The position numbers and the translations under genes were made by a program. Below the pieces are notes generated by a model. That model was not told the DNA's origin. It ran no database searches and worked only from the letters and a program-made list of their open reading frames with translations. A DNA stretch of 64,000 bases, taken from positions 70,724-134,723 of the forward strand of contig DAPJ01000028.1 in the NCBI GenBank assembly GCA_002502095.1, in the 5' to 3' direction. How positions within the stretch are numbered: position 1 is the first letter of the stretch; each line of letters starts with the position of its first letter. Shown in pieces: positions 36,353 to 47,142 of the stretch. Origin of the DNA: Euryarchaeota archaeon UBA62. GTDB taxonomy: Archaea; Thermoplasmatota; Poseidoniia; Poseidoniales; Thalassarchaeaceae.

Positions 36353-37962
36353 GCTACGTCTCCTCCTCCTTCCTTAACCAGCCCAAGGCTCCTCTCCACG
36401 TTCATGGAGACCCTGGAAAGGTAGAATGCGAAAACCCAGAATATTAGGGCTGTAAAGTAGACTGGTTCTAGGAAATCCCCTAGGAACCTAAGATCGGTAT
36501 TTGCCATTGTCTTGGCGATTCTGAAGAAATCAATAATCTCGATGATGAATAGTAGCGTAGTGTCCTTCCAGAGGCCTATGAAAACACTGACGATCGACGG
36601 TAGAGTAGTCCTGACCGCATTTGGTAGCTCGACTTGTAGCTTAATCTGCATGGGACTAAGGCCCAGTGCGAGAGCGGCTTCCTTCTGACCGCTATCCACT
36701 GCTTGTAAGCCCCCTCTGATGACCTCGGCTATGTAACAGCCTCCGAACAGACTGAATATCGCCATCATCCTCACAATATTATCGAAATCCTCGGGGTTAG
36801 TGAAGAGAGGGTCTGCGACATCTGGTAAGAGATACATAGCGAAATAAAGCCAGCAAATCAGTGGACCCGATCTGACTATCTCGATGACTGCGATTCCTGG
36901 CCACTTGAGGATAGGGAGATCGCTCTGCCTTGAGAATGCCAGGAAGACCCCTATGGCGAAACCCAGGACACAGCCAGCGGCTGCGACGACCAAGTTGATT
37001 AGTAGTCCTCCCCATCTAGCTGGGGGGACTCCGTCTCTGGTAATGAGCTCCAACTGGGCCTCAAGAATACCGAAACCTGCTAGTGTGCCGGCAATGTCCT
37101 TGATGAATTCCGGCGGATCGAGTAGTATGATCGTCAGGAAGAATGTAGAAACCGCCATCAGTCCAATATTCTTCTTAGCACGATTAACCCTGTACTCCTC
37201 CACTCGTTGAGAGTAGATTCTCATTGTGGTGAAGCAGGCTAATGAAATCACAGATGCTAATACGAGCCGGAAAAGGACTCTGTCGATATTATAATTGGCC
37301 TCTAGTGGGTTGCCAGCGAATAGAAGAACCACTGCTGTCACTGAGCCAAATCCGAGAAGGAATGATCTTACAGAGGTATTGGAGGCACCATAGGCCGCGC
37401 CTGCTAGCGCCCATACCAGGAATATTATTGGCCATATCCTCCAATTCTCGGAGACCAAGTAGTCCTGAGTCATAGCCTCAGTTAGATTGGGGCCTAACAT
37501 CACAGAGACCCTGTTGGCCCATACGATATCCCATCTCATGCTGATTACCAGTATATCGAAGATCCACTCGACCAAGAATAGCATGATGAATGACGATACT
37601 ATTCCAAGAAGTGCCGTCGAGCCGAACCAAGGCAATCTGATACGGCCATTGAAGGCTGGAGCCATTCTAGTGCGTTTAACAACTGAAATCAGTATTATCC
37701 ACGAGACCGCTAACCATGAGAGTGCAACGGCCAACGAATAAATCCAGATATCTGCTGTACTTACTTCCCCTCCGATATCGATTGAAGATTCAGTACTGAG
37801 TAACATAGAGAACGAGAATACGCCAGATAGAACCATACACAGAAGTGAAAGATTGGTATCCATTCTGGAATCCAAATCCCATCTAGATCTCCCTGCAACT
37901 CCTCGCTCTAATTCGAGAATTCTCCTCATGGAGGATTCGAAGAAACCGTTATTCTGACTCAT
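36349..37962 (-). CDS. aapM: Polar amino-acid ABC permease, AapM-like, with long N-terminus
   Basis: A 537-residue permease. The C-terminal 220 residues are the canonical HisMQ-type domain: [21 protein letters not shown], then [14 protein letters not shown] and the EAA loop [15 protein letters not shown]. The first 300 residues add about seven hydrophobic helices, more than in standard AapM (about 380 residues). It overlaps the aapQ and aapP genes by 4 bases on each side. Together with AapQ it should form the membrane channel for general L-amino acid uptake. Confidence 0.9.
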   Translation of the reverse strand: MSQNNGFFESSMRRILELERGVAGRSRWDLDSRMDTNLSLLCMVLSGVFSFSMLLSTESSIDIGGEVSTADIWIYSLAVALSWLAVSWIILISVVKRTRMAPAFNGRIRLPWFGSTALLGIVSSFIMLFLVEWIFDILVISMRWDIVWANRVSVMLGPNLTEAMTQDYLVSENWRIWPIIFLVWALAGAAYGASNTSVRSFLLGFGSVTAVVLLFAGNPLEANYNIDRVLFRLVLASVISLACFTTMRIYSQRVEEYRVNRAKKNIGLMAVSTFFLTIILLDPPEFIKDIAGTLAGFGILEAQLELITRDGVPPARWGGLLINLVVAAAGCVLGFAIGVFLAFSRQSDLPILKWPGIAVIEIVRSGPLICWLYFAMYLLPDVADPLFTNPEDFDNIVRMMAIFSLFGGCYIAEVIRGGLQAVDSGQKEAALALGLSPMQIKLQVELPNAVRTTLPSIVSVFIGLWKDTTLLFIIEIIDFFRIAKTMANTDLRFLGDFLEPVYFTALIFWVFAFYLSRVSMNVERSLGLVKEGGGDVA

Positions 37963-39755
37963 ATCTTCACCCTCGTAACCCTTGCATTGTAGAAGTTCAT
38001 TATACCTGAGATGAGCAGGCTACCTGCCTGATAGATAACCAGAAGAAGCAGGAATAGAGGTATTAATTTCCCCACATTGTTCATCATGACGAATATGACA
38101 TAGAAGATATCGCTATATGCCACAATAATGGCGAGACTGGAATTCTTCCAGACGTTCATGTATTGACTATTGAGCAGGGGTATCATGCTCCTGAGGGCCT
38201 GCGGGAGAATTACGAGCCGGAGTCTCTGATACGGAGATAGGCCCAGTGAAACTGCGGCCTCAACCTGTCCTCTCGGGAGGGCCTGTATACTACCCCTGAC
38301 AATCTCAGCGACAACAGATGCAGTGAAGAGAGTGAGCCCTATTATCAGAGCCATGAAAGCTTTTGTAATTTCGAAGGCCGATCCTTCCTCGATAGTCCAG
38401 GTACCTGGTATGTTGGGATTCGTCTTAACGTAATTAGGGAGGGACATGTCGCCGGTCAGTAGAATCCCTAGACATGCTACTAGCGCCATAGACCAAATTA
38501 GAGATTTTCTGGTCAGTGCCTCTGGCGAGTCATCAATTCCGTCTCTATCTCTGTAACGTCCCCCTGCCCACAGAGAGAAGACTATTGCTAGTGCGATAAT
38601 TATTCTGAGGGTCTCAGGGCGTGGAAGGAAAAGTCCTTGATTACTGTAGTATATCCAACCAGCGATATTAGCCTCTTCACTGAATAAAGGCAGGGTTTCT
38701 CCAAGCTGTAGCATCACCAAGAAGAGTAGAACTGCTAAAGGCATATTCCTGAATACCTCTACATAAACGGTAGCCAATCCAGATGCGAGCTTATTGCTTG
38801 AAAGTCTTGTGACTCCGATAATTACGCCAAGAATGGTACAAAGAATGATGCTCAGTAGAGTTGCTCTTGCGGAATTCAATATAGCGCCGAAGAGGAACTG
38901 CCACCTGGTATCTTCTGGGAAATCAGGCTGTATGGGCCACGCATTAATCTCGAAGGTGTTCTTCATATCCATGAAAGACCATGAGAGATCCCATCTCTCC
39001 CTTGTTACGGAATCGGGGTTATGCAGAAGGAAGAGTAGTCTAGTACTGAGATAAATAATCAGAGGCAGACCAATGATCAGTATCATCGTTGATGATCTAC
39101 GATCATGAGTGAGGGGATTGCCCGACTCTGAAGATATCTGATAGTACACGGATAAAGCCATTAGAATTAGTATTATAGAGAAGAAAGAGGATATTTCTGA
39201 GGAAATAATCGGAGGTAAAAATGAGATATTAAATGCCATTCCGATGAAAACTGAGAATACAATCACTGTATTGATAATTCTTGAATTACTTCTGGATAGT
39301 CTCTTGAGAGGTAAAATATCTGAATCATCCACTACCAGCAGGGACGCTAATACGATTGGAGTCCCAATTAGTAGGAACGGCATCCCCTTTGCTGGAGAGA
39401 AGTCACCCACAACCGCTAGGGCAATGACCAGGATCGAGATTATCAGAGATGATAGAGTCAGAGAGATTGAGGTAATTTGAAAATTCTTAGATCTGATAGC
39501 GGGAACTATCTCGTTCCTAGCTAGCATCATGAATATCAGGAATATGAAAATTATTACACTTGATAGTGAAAGTGGATCATAATAAGCTGGATTTTGTTGA
39601 ACGCCCCCTACCACGAAGGACCTAGACATACTAGAGACTGCCTCGATAGAAGGCGAGAGCATCTTGTTGTTGTAAGCCCACAGAACTACAACAGCCAGCA
39701 AAACTTTCACAGATGAAAAAATATTAGCTCTGTTTTGGAGAGATTTGAAATCCAT
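37959..39755 (-). CDS. aapQ: Polar amino-acid ABC permease, AapQ-like, with long N-terminus
   Basis: A 598-residue permease. The canonical domain starts near residue 290 (FGAILNSARATLLSIILCTILG) and includes EVFRNMPLAVLLFLVML and the EAA loop GQVEAAVSLGLSPYQR. The first 290 residues carry about seven extra hydrophobic helices, compared with around 90 residues before the core in bacterial AapQ. The segment PIQPDFPEDTRWQF resembles the periplasmic loop seen in AapQ. It is the second gene of the operon, separated from the binding protein by a 97-base spacer. Confidence 0.9.
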   Translation of the reverse strand: MDFKSLQNRANIFSSVKVLLAVVVLWAYNNKMLSPSIEAVSSMSRSFVVGGVQQNPAYYDPLSLSSVIIFIFLIFMMLARNEIVPAIRSKNFQITSISLTLSSLIISILVIALAVVGDFSPAKGMPFLLIGTPIVLASLLVVDDSDILPLKRLSRSNSRIINTVIVFSVFIGMAFNISFLPPIISSEISSFFSIILILMALSVYYQISSESGNPLTHDRRSSTMILIIGLPLIIYLSTRLLFLLHNPDSVTRERWDLSWSFMDMKNTFEINAWPIQPDFPEDTRWQFLFGAILNSARATLLSIILCTILGVIIGVTRLSSNKLASGLATVYVEVFRNMPLAVLLFLVMLQLGETLPLFSEEANIAGWIYYSNQGLFLPRPETLRIIIALAIVFSLWAGGRYRDRDGIDDSPEALTRKSLIWSMALVACLGILLTGDMSLPNYVKTNPNIPGTWTIEEGSAFEITKAFMALIIGLTLFTASVVAEIVRGSIQALPRGQVEAAVSLGLSPYQRLRLVILPQALRSMIPLLNSQYMNVWKNSSLAIIVAYSDIFYVIFVMMNNVGKLIPLFLLLLVIYQAGSLLISGIMNFYNARVTRVKI

Positions 39756-39788
39756 ACAAATTCTTCCGTAGTAATGAGATTGATTGAG

Positions 39789-39820
39789 GCCCCCGAGGGA
39801 GATGATTCCCCCCCGAGGGC
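39789..39820 (-). other. Imperfect stem-loop between aapJ and aapQ
   Basis: The spacer holds two direct copies of CCCCCGAGGG (plus-strand 39790-39799 and 39810-39819), 20 bases apart. The same segment folds into an imperfect hairpin with about ten pairs, three mismatches and the loop ATGATT. Stem-loops at this place, after the binding-protein gene, often raise its expression over the permeases by partial termination or mRNA protection; no U-tract follows it, so protection is likelier than termination. Confidence 0.4.
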
Positions 39821-39852
39821 TTTCGTTTACCTATTTGCTATCGACTAAACGA

Positions 39853-41019
39853 TCAGCGCATTGGTGGTGCGAACTGCAGGCCACCCTCAGAAACGAGAGC
39901 GTTTGCAGTTCCTACACGGGAAAGGACGCATCCTTCCATAGCGGCTGAGCCACTGGTCCCATCATAGGTCCCATCGCAGAATGAGTTGTCCCATGCCTCT
40001 CCGTAGTTTCCGGAGGTGGATAGAACGCTCTGCATCCATGTTGCTGGTAGCGGGTTAGCGTCAGTACCTAGACCTAGGTTCTGGTTCAGAAGCCTGTCAA
40101 CCGATGGATTGGTCATATCTGCGTCCATGTAGTTCTCAGAGTCGATTCCCATCTCTTCAGCGGTAACCATTCCGAACCATACCCATGTCACGACATCCTT
40201 CCAGTCGGAGTCCATATCACGAACTGCTGCGCCTAGAGGTTCCTTGGACAGTAGCTCAGGTGCAATCCATAGATCGCAGTCAGAGCAGTCTCCAGCAGCC
40301 TCAAGGGTGTACTTCTTTGCAACCATTGCTGACATGTCGCCAGTGAAAGCGTCACATGAGCCAGAAACTAGCTCTGCAGTTGCCTCAGCGGCATCAGCGA
40401 CAGGAACTATTTCCATACCAACGCTGTTTACTGTGTTCCAGTCAGCGATGTTACCTTCAGTGGTTGTTCCTGTTCCTACACAGACCTTGGCGTTCTCCAA
40501 GTTGTGCGCTGTGTTATCCATTGCATCCTGCGGGTATGCATCTCCTCTGATCAGGATTCCCTGACCATCGAAGAAGTTCATTCCTGCGAAGTCAGCATTC
40601 AGTCCTACGTCACGGCTTGTTGTCCATGTGGTAGTCCTGATTAGGACATCGATCTCTCCGGAAGCAAGCTTCTCGAATCGGTCTCCAGCACTCGCTAGGA
40701 TGTACTCGATCTGAGTATCTGGGTTCAGTCCGATTGCAGCGGCTACAGCCCTGCAGTACTCGATATCGAGTCCGGATCGAACACCATCAGCATCAGCGAA
40801 GCCCATGCCCCACTGGGAGTCCTTGACTCCACACTTCATCATACCACGGTCGTGGATAGTGTCCAGGGTGCTGACTGGTGTTGCTTCGGCAATACCGGCT
40901 AGTCTTCCCTCTTCTCTCGCGGCATCCACGTCCTCATCAGTAAGGTCGGAACCCGCACAGCCCGCAAGGGCCGCAGTCGTCATTAACATCATCATTGTCA
41001 TAGCGAGCATGCGTCGCAT
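39853..41019 (-). CDS. aapJ: Amino-acid ABC transporter substrate-binding lipoprotein (AapJ-like)
   Basis: A 388-residue binding protein. The N-terminus has a signal peptide rich in Met and Ala with the lipobox ALAGC (Cys21), so it is membrane-anchored outside the cell. The mature protein shows the family pattern DTIHDRGMMKCGV, GLDIEYCRAVAAAIG and EIDVLIRTTTWTTSRD, which matches AapJ of the general L-amino acid transporter. Cys pairs (for example DCSDCDLW) could form disulfides. It is the first gene of the operon and has a strong TATA-like element 27 bases upstream. Confidence 0.92.
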   Translation of the reverse strand: MRRMLAMTMMMLMTTAALAGCAGSDLTDEDVDAAREEGRLAGIAEATPVSTLDTIHDRGMMKCGVKDSQWGMGFADADGVRSGLDIEYCRAVAAAIGLNPDTQIEYILASAGDRFEKLASGEIDVLIRTTTWTTSRDVGLNADFAGMNFFDGQGILIRGDAYPQDAMDNTAHNLENAKVCVGTGTTTEGNIADWNTVNSVGMEIVPVADAAEATAELVSGSCDAFTGDMSAMVAKKYTLEAAGDCSDCDLWIAPELLSKEPLGAAVRDMDSDWKDVVTWVWFGMVTAEEMGIDSENYMDADMTNPSVDRLLNQNLGLGTDANPLPATWMQSVLSTSGNYGEAWDNSFCDGTYDGTSGSAAMEGCVLSRVGTANALVSEGGLQFAPPMR

Positions 41020-41042
41020 GACCTCGCTACGACCTATAGATG

Positions 41043-41050
41043 GTATATAC
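41043..41050 (-). promoter_or_regulatory. TATA box of the aapJQMP operon
   Basis: On the minus strand the sequence reads GAGAAGGTATATACC, with GTATATAC centred 27 bases before the aapJ ATG. That distance puts the transcription start at or next to the ATG, so the message is probably leaderless. The preceding purine-rich GAGAAG could be a BRE. This is the clearest archaeal promoter in the window. Confidence 0.6.
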
Positions 41051-41127
41051 CTTCTCCAAGATGTGACTTAATCTACCGATTAGAGAGGTTGTAAATATTC
41101 TAAATTAGATTGTTTGAGGTGATTTGA

Positions 41128-41162
41128 GGTTGGGAGAAGGGGTGGCCGAAGCCACCCCAACC
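41128..41162 (-). other. Strong hairpin just after the 16S rRNA gene
   Basis: On the minus strand an 8-bp perfect stem, GGGGTGGC/GCCACCCC, closes on a TTCG tetraloop, with a further GGTT/AACC pairing outside it. It begins about 20 bases beyond the 16S 3' end. A terminator or a 3' processing signal of the 16S transcript is the natural reading. No clear U-tract follows, although the next 60 bases are AT-rich. Confidence 0.55.
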
Positions 41163-41181
41163 CCCGTTTTCCGAGTTTCGT

Positions 41182-42649
<1,468 letters not shown>

Positions 42650-42999
42650 TCGCGTGAAGCGTAATCACCGATCCTTTCGGAAGTTATGTTAGTTTGTTGT
42701 CGCAATTTTAGGCTTTCACTTATTGGTTGGCGCAGAAACACCATTCATTGTTGAATGTGATATCTGCTCTTGCACCCCCTAATCGGGGGTCAAGTCGTTT
42801 CTTGTGGTTCACCTCTAAGCCCAGAACTCAGTTCTGGGCTGCACGTCCTCGGCAACGTTCAGCCTGAAGGAAGACGTCATAGCACTATGTGCTCAATCTC
42901 CAACGCCAGCTCAACGTAGCAACCCGGCGACCAACATTCGGTATATCAACGTGACGTGTGGCTACAGATAGCCATTGGCTAGCAGTGTAACGATTTGCA
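42650..42999 (-). other. secY-16S spacer with several hairpins
   Basis: This 350-base gap contains no credible protein gene. It holds at least four inverted repeats: 42742-42757 (CATTCA/TGAATG), 42774-42790 (ACCCCC/GGGGGT), 42818-42840 (a perfect 10-bp stem AGCCCAGAAC/GTTCTGGGCT with a 3-base loop) and 42881-42893 (AGCAC/GTGCT). It must carry the end of the ribosomal protein transcript and the 16S promoter and leader. A weak TATA-like CCTAAAATTG on the minus strand lies near 42702-42712. A separate small RNA is possible but unproven. Confidence 0.5.
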
Positions 43000-44919
43000 T
43001 CATTCTGCTCCGAAGAAGTCTCTCAGTACTGGGTGCATCTCCATAGCCTGCTCTTTCTGGATTTGTTCATATGTTCTAAGAATAATCCCAACGGCTAGTA
43101 GAAGACCCGTTCCTGTAGCGTTACCAACGGTGCCCAGAAGATCTGCCCCCGCCGCTAGCAATCCTACGAATGCTCCGGAGAAAAGAGTGACAGGAGGGAT
43201 GTATCTCTCTAGAATTCTCTCGAGTACAACTGGATTCTTCCTGAATCCAGGAATCTGCATTCCTGTTCTCTCTATCTGCTTCGCAACGTCTTTGGCACTC
43301 ATATTAGTGGTCTCAATCCAGAACTTAGCAAATATGGTAGAACCTGCAGTCATTACGAAAACATATGTGAGTACATGAATCATAATCTGAGTGAGACTAT
43401 GGCCATAAGCGTCTCCTGTCTGATTCAGTAACGGCAGGAGCCAATCTCCAACACCGTTTACCATAGACGAGTACCATGCGAAACCGTCGGAAGGGGTGGT
43501 GGCCCCTACCTCATAAGATCCAAACCAGTGTGCTTTGGAATTCCAACCATTACGTCCCAATATCGGAACTGTGGAAAGGGTTGGATGACTCCAGAATAGG
43601 AGAGTGAACATATTGATATTTGCTAGGAGAGCGGCCATCAAGATTACTGGGATATTACTGGCATATACCAGCCTAATAGGGTATTGGCCCCTATGCCCCC
43701 TGACTTTTCCATGGGTCAGTGGGAGCTCTAATTTGCTCGATTCTGCATATGCGACAACAAGGAATACGATAATTGAAGATACCAGGGCCGCTATGGGATT
43801 GGCATGGTTAAGTAAAATTAGCTCGAAGCCGTTATCTGAAACTAATTGTGAGTTGGAGGCGGTTCTGAGAGTGTAGAAGATCATCGGTAAAGTACCAGAC
43901 GGGGGATTGTCCAGAGACATTGGGAAATCTTGACTGACTGGAAGAGGTGAGAGTGTCCCAACGAAAGTAGATTGAGCGACTCCAGCGGCAATGAAAAGTG
44001 AGATTCCGGACCCTATTCCCCATTTGCTTACTAGTTCGTCAAGTAAGAAAACCAGATACGAACCAAGGAAAAGTTGTGAAACGATAACAACATTCGCCCA
44101 TCCGACCCCATAGTCGTAGATCATTGTCTCATGAGGATCCAAGAAGCCGTAAACCTGAGGTATGGACTCTACAGGAATCATGAACAACACAAGGAGTTTT
44201 TGAATTCCCTGATACAGCTGCTTATCTGCAGAATCTTGGAGATCTAACTGGATTATCTTAGCACCTGCGAACAGTTGCATGATGATTGAACCTGTAACTA
44301 TCGGGCCAATCCCTAGGTGCATTATTGAACCAGATGCACCAGCCATGATTGACCTGAAAGATGAGAAAATATCCAAAGTAGAATCCGATAATCCATAAAT
44401 CATGACATTGGTCATCATGAAGTAAATTATCAGGACGAGAGTGGTAGTCCACAGCTTCTGATTGAATCTAACGTGACCTTCCGGCTTAGTGATGCTTGGA
44501 TATACGTCCACTAGTCTAGACAATGCATAAAGTCTGCTAGACTCGCTTCCAGTGTACAGGGAAACAGAGATTCCCAGCCCTGCTCCGAATCCGAGTAGTG
44601 CGACACCTACAAGCAAGAATCCGACAGTTGCGGTATCGACCCATCCCCACCAAGCCAATGCGAGCACGAAAAGGAGCCATATAGTGGGTTTCGTAGCCTT
44701 TCCATAGGGCATCTCCCTGAGTCTTTCCGGTAGATCGCTTATTGTCCCCCAAACGACGTATAGGACGTAAATGATAGCTGTGACATACATCTGCAAAGCA
44801 CGAGTCTGAACTTCACCAGTTGCGTTGAGAAGGTCGTCCTGAATCCAGTAGAAAAGTCCACCGAAGTATAGCCCAGAAATAATCAGGAGCCATGGGTATG
44901 AGACCTTTCTTTCGACCAT
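43000..44919 (-). CDS. secY: Preprotein translocase SecY with extra N-terminal membrane domain
   Basis: The central channel subunit of the Sec translocon. Canonical SecY begins near residue 134 (SRLVDVYPSITKPEGHVRFNQKL) and continues with the plug region, GIGPIVTGSIIMQLFAGA, and the cytoplasmic loops with YPIRLVYASNIPVIL. The first 133 residues add about four hydrophobic helices (near 9-26, 43-60, 79-95 and 97-120) that are not part of ordinary SecY, giving 639 residues against about 450-490. The frame is open with no internal stop and the ATG is supported by the overlap-free spacing after rpl15. It is the last gene of the r-protein run. Confidence 0.93.
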   Translation of the reverse strand: MVERKVSYPWLLIISGLYFGGLFYWIQDDLLNATGEVQTRALQMYVTAIIYVLYVVWGTISDLPERLREMPYGKATKPTIWLLFVLALAWWGWVDTATVGFLLVGVALLGFGAGLGISVSLYTGSESSRLYALSRLVDVYPSITKPEGHVRFNQKLWTTTLVLIIYFMMTNVMIYGLSDSTLDIFSSFRSIMAGASGSIMHLGIGPIVTGSIIMQLFAGAKIIQLDLQDSADKQLYQGIQKLLVLFMIPVESIPQVYGFLDPHETMIYDYGVGWANVVIVSQLFLGSYLVFLLDELVSKWGIGSGISLFIAAGVAQSTFVGTLSPLPVSQDFPMSLDNPPSGTLPMIFYTLRTASNSQLVSDNGFELILLNHANPIAALVSSIIVFLVVAYAESSKLELPLTHGKVRGHRGQYPIRLVYASNIPVILMAALLANINMFTLLFWSHPTLSTVPILGRNGWNSKAHWFGSYEVGATTPSDGFAWYSSMVNGVGDWLLPLLNQTGDAYGHSLTQIMIHVLTYVFVMTAGSTIFAKFWIETTNMSAKDVAKQIERTGMQIPGFRKNPVVLERILERYIPPVTLFSGAFVGLLAAGADLLGTVGNATGTGLLLAVGIILRTYEQIQKEQAMEMHPVLRDFFGAE

Positions 44920-44939
44920 GATATCGCCTACCTAGGTGT

Positions 44940-45368
44940 CTATTCCTCTTCCCATTCTCCCCAGTCTTCGCCATCTTCGGAGCTTGTTGAAACTGTTCCT
45001 CCAGCGGCTTCGACCTTGGCTATTGCCCTGGGGCTTGCTTCATCGACTACTATTTTCAGTGGCTTAGATATTGGCCCCTTGCCTAGAAGCTTGTCGTATC
45101 CCATCTCGGTTAGATTCACCTCATCTCCATCGGTCAATCCTGACAGTTCGCTTACATTGATGGATACGTTGACTTTCCTAAGACTTGGGTGTCTGTTGAA
45201 ACCATGCATGCCCCAATGGCCGGGGAGGTACTTATTCCTGAACATAACTTTGTGCTTGCCTATTCCAGCTCTTCCTCTTCCGCCTCTCTTTCCAGCGCCC
45301 CTTCCAGCCTTCTTTCCTCGACCGTGGTAGCGACTCCTTCCTCGAAATTTGTTAGTCCTTGAAACCAT
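44940..45368 (-). CDS. rpl15: Ribosomal protein uL15
   Basis: A 142-residue large-subunit protein. The N-terminus is basic and Gly-rich (HGRGKKAGRGAGKRGGRGRAG), as in archaeal and eukaryotic uL15, and contains GHWGMHGFNRHPSLRKV. The C-terminus after AKVEAAGGTVS is an acidic tail (EDGEDWGEWEEE) not usual in the family. It lies between rpl30 and secY, the conserved archaeal order. Confidence 0.95.
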   Translation of the reverse strand: MVSRTNKFRGRSRYHGRGKKAGRGAGKRGGRGRAGIGKHKVMFRNKYLPGHWGMHGFNRHPSLRKVNVSINVSELSGLTDGDEVNLTEMGYDKLLGKGPISKPLKIVVDEASPRAIAKVEAAGGTVSTSSEDGEDWGEWEEE

Positions 45369-45377
45369 CTAATCACC

Positions 45378-45848
45378 TCAGATCATCCTATCGGCTAAGT
45401 CGCCAATTGCATCTCCTCTGAAACCAAGAGCACCGCCTACGGTGTAGGCCCTCTTGATTCCGCCCCATCCTTTGCTCCCCCTGGGAGGGTGTAATCTGAA
45501 AATCGGTTTGAGCCCCTCTACATCCTTCATTGTGGCCTCACCAGAGGCGATGGCCTCCGAAAGTTGCTTGATTCCATTGAAATTACTGAATTCTTTGACT
45601 GTTGAGTCGGTTACTGGCTTATCGCCTGACATCCTTCCCCTCTCCTTGATCAGCTTCTCTATGGTCTTTGCATCTACTTCACCCCAAGTGATGTAATCCT
45701 TGGACTTCTGTAGCATTCCACGGTAAGAGGGGTTGTCCATAACTATGGTAGCGTGGTTTACCCTGGTAAGATTTAGCATGGCCATGGTTTCACGGATTTT
45801 TCGGGTTACCCCGCGATCACTTCTGGCCCTTATTACAAGAAAACTCAA
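45378..45848 (-). CDS. rpl30: Ribosomal protein uL30 (long archaeal form)
   Basis: A 156-residue large-subunit protein. FLVIRARSDRGVTRKIRETMAMLNL is the family start (cited in part), followed by VNHATIVMDNPSYRGML and a C-terminal RLHPPRGSKGWGGIKRAY. The archaeal and eukaryotic form is longer than bacterial L30, as here. Its start overlaps the rps5 stop by 4 bases, consistent with coupled translation. Confidence 0.95.
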   Translation of the reverse strand: MSFLVIRARSDRGVTRKIRETMAMLNLTRVNHATIVMDNPSYRGMLQKSKDYITWGEVDAKTIEKLIKERGRMSGDKPVTDSTVKEFSNFNGIKQLSEAIASGEATMKDVEGLKPIFRLHPPRGSKGWGGIKRAYTVGGALGFRGDAIGDLADRMI

Positions 45849-46630
45849 CTCAACTCCCTCCCTCTGATAATACTGAGGCGCCTATTAACTCCCTCGGAAA
45901 GCCTTGTCCTGTTTAGTTGTACTAGGGCGTTGAAAGTCGCCTTAGCGAAATTAATCGTAGTACGAGTCTGTCCCGAGGATCGTGACCAAACATCAGTGAC
46001 ACCAGCAAGTGTGAGAACTCTTCTACCGTAGTCTCCAATGACAAGCCCCTTTCCTGCAGGAGCTGGCATGAGGGTGATTCTAGTTGATCCGGACCTTCCT
46101 GTCACCATGAAAGGAACACTAGTACCAGGGCCCTCTGAAGACTCCCAAGAGCCGTTTCCTCTCATGACTGGGATCATGTTGAGCTTTGCCTTATCGATGG
46201 CCTTTCTTATTGTACTAGCGACTTCCTTTCCTTTACAGACAGATAGTCCCACATATCCATCGCCATTTCCTACAGCGCACAATACATTGAATCTGACCCT
46301 TCTACCGGAATCTGTCATTCTCTGAATCATATTGACGGCTAGTACATCGTCGGTGATATCTGGAAGAAGCGCATCTACAATTTCTACTTCTCTAATTGGA
46401 AGTCCTGAAGAAAGTGCTTCTTCATAAGTCAGTATTTGACCGTTCATGACCATTCTACCTAGTCTAGTCCTTGGTTGCCATGTCCTTAGTGCCGCGAGTG
46501 GATCTGGACCTCCTCTTCTCCTTCCCCTCTCTCCAACGCCATCGTCAGATGACTCGAATGCCTTGGCTAGTCCTGGGGCGAGTGTGATTTCCTCGGACGT
46601 GACAGATTCTTGGATATCTTCTTCGCTCAT
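45845..46630 (-). CDS. rps5: Ribosomal protein uS5
   Basis: A 261-residue small-subunit protein involved in decoding accuracy and mRNA entry. RRVRFNVLCAVGNGDGYVGLSVCKGKEV marks the double-stranded RNA-binding fold (cited in part), and MPAPAGKGLVIGDYGRRVLTLAG the C-terminal domain. The first 35 residues are acidic (SEEDIQESVTSEEITLAPG), an extension compared with most archaeal S5 proteins. It overlaps rpl18 and rpl30 by 4 bases on each side. Confidence 0.95.
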   Translation of the reverse strand: MSEEDIQESVTSEEITLAPGLAKAFESSDDGVGERGRRRGGPDPLAALRTWQPRTRLGRMVMNGQILTYEEALSSGLPIREVEIVDALLPDITDDVLAVNMIQRMTDSGRRVRFNVLCAVGNGDGYVGLSVCKGKEVASTIRKAIDKAKLNMIPVMRGNGSWESSEGPGTSVPFMVTGRSGSTRITLMPAPAGKGLVIGDYGRRVLTLAGVTDVWSRSSGQTRTTINFAKATFNALVQLNRTRLSEGVNRRLSIIRGRELS

Positions 46631-47142
46631 TTGTGTGCCCCCTCTATTGCTTCAATGGATGCTTCCACTGATGATGATAGTGAGTCGTCTATGTGTTTGC
46701 CATTCAGCCTCTCCTCACTAGGGAGGACGGAAGTTCCATGAGGGATGTCAAGACCTGCATCAATCATACCTTTTAGAGCGGAGAAAACTCTACTTCCTGG
46801 GGAAGATGCTGCTAATCCTATGTCTAGAACAGCTTCATGGTTGCCCGCAGATATTGCCTTCTTACCGAGTGCATAACCTGCAACGTAGCAAGCCGGTATT
46901 GACTTCTTGGAAGCATCTTCAGGCCATGAGTAGGAATCAGTAAGCGACTTTCCATTTACCGACTGTAAGATTGCATCCCCACTAGGATTGTAAGAAACTA
47001 GTTGACAAATTACCTGGGTGTTGGAAACTCTGACGACTGCTCTAGGGGCCCCGCTCCTGAGTAGCCTCAATCTCCTGTGGTAATCCGTTTTTCCTTGGCG
47101 ACGACGCTTGGGCCTCAATCTCTGACTTTTACCATATGCCAT
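46627..47142 (-). CDS. rpl18: Ribosomal protein uL18
   Basis: A 171-residue large-subunit protein that binds 5S rRNA. RPKRRRQGKTDYHRRLRLLRSG and PRAVVRVSNTQVICQLV are the archaeal and eukaryotic signatures (cited in part), with AGYALGKKAIS later. It overlaps rps5 by 4 bases and shares one base with rpl19e. Length is close to the archaeal norm. Confidence 0.95.
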   Translation of the reverse strand: MAYGKSQRLRPKRRRQGKTDYHRRLRLLRSGAPRAVVRVSNTQVICQLVSYNPSGDAILQSVNGKSLTDSYSWPEDASKKSIPACYVAGYALGKKAISAGNHEAVLDIGLAASSPGSRVFSALKGMIDAGLDIPHGTSVLPSEERLNGKHIDDSLSSSVEASIEAIEGAHK

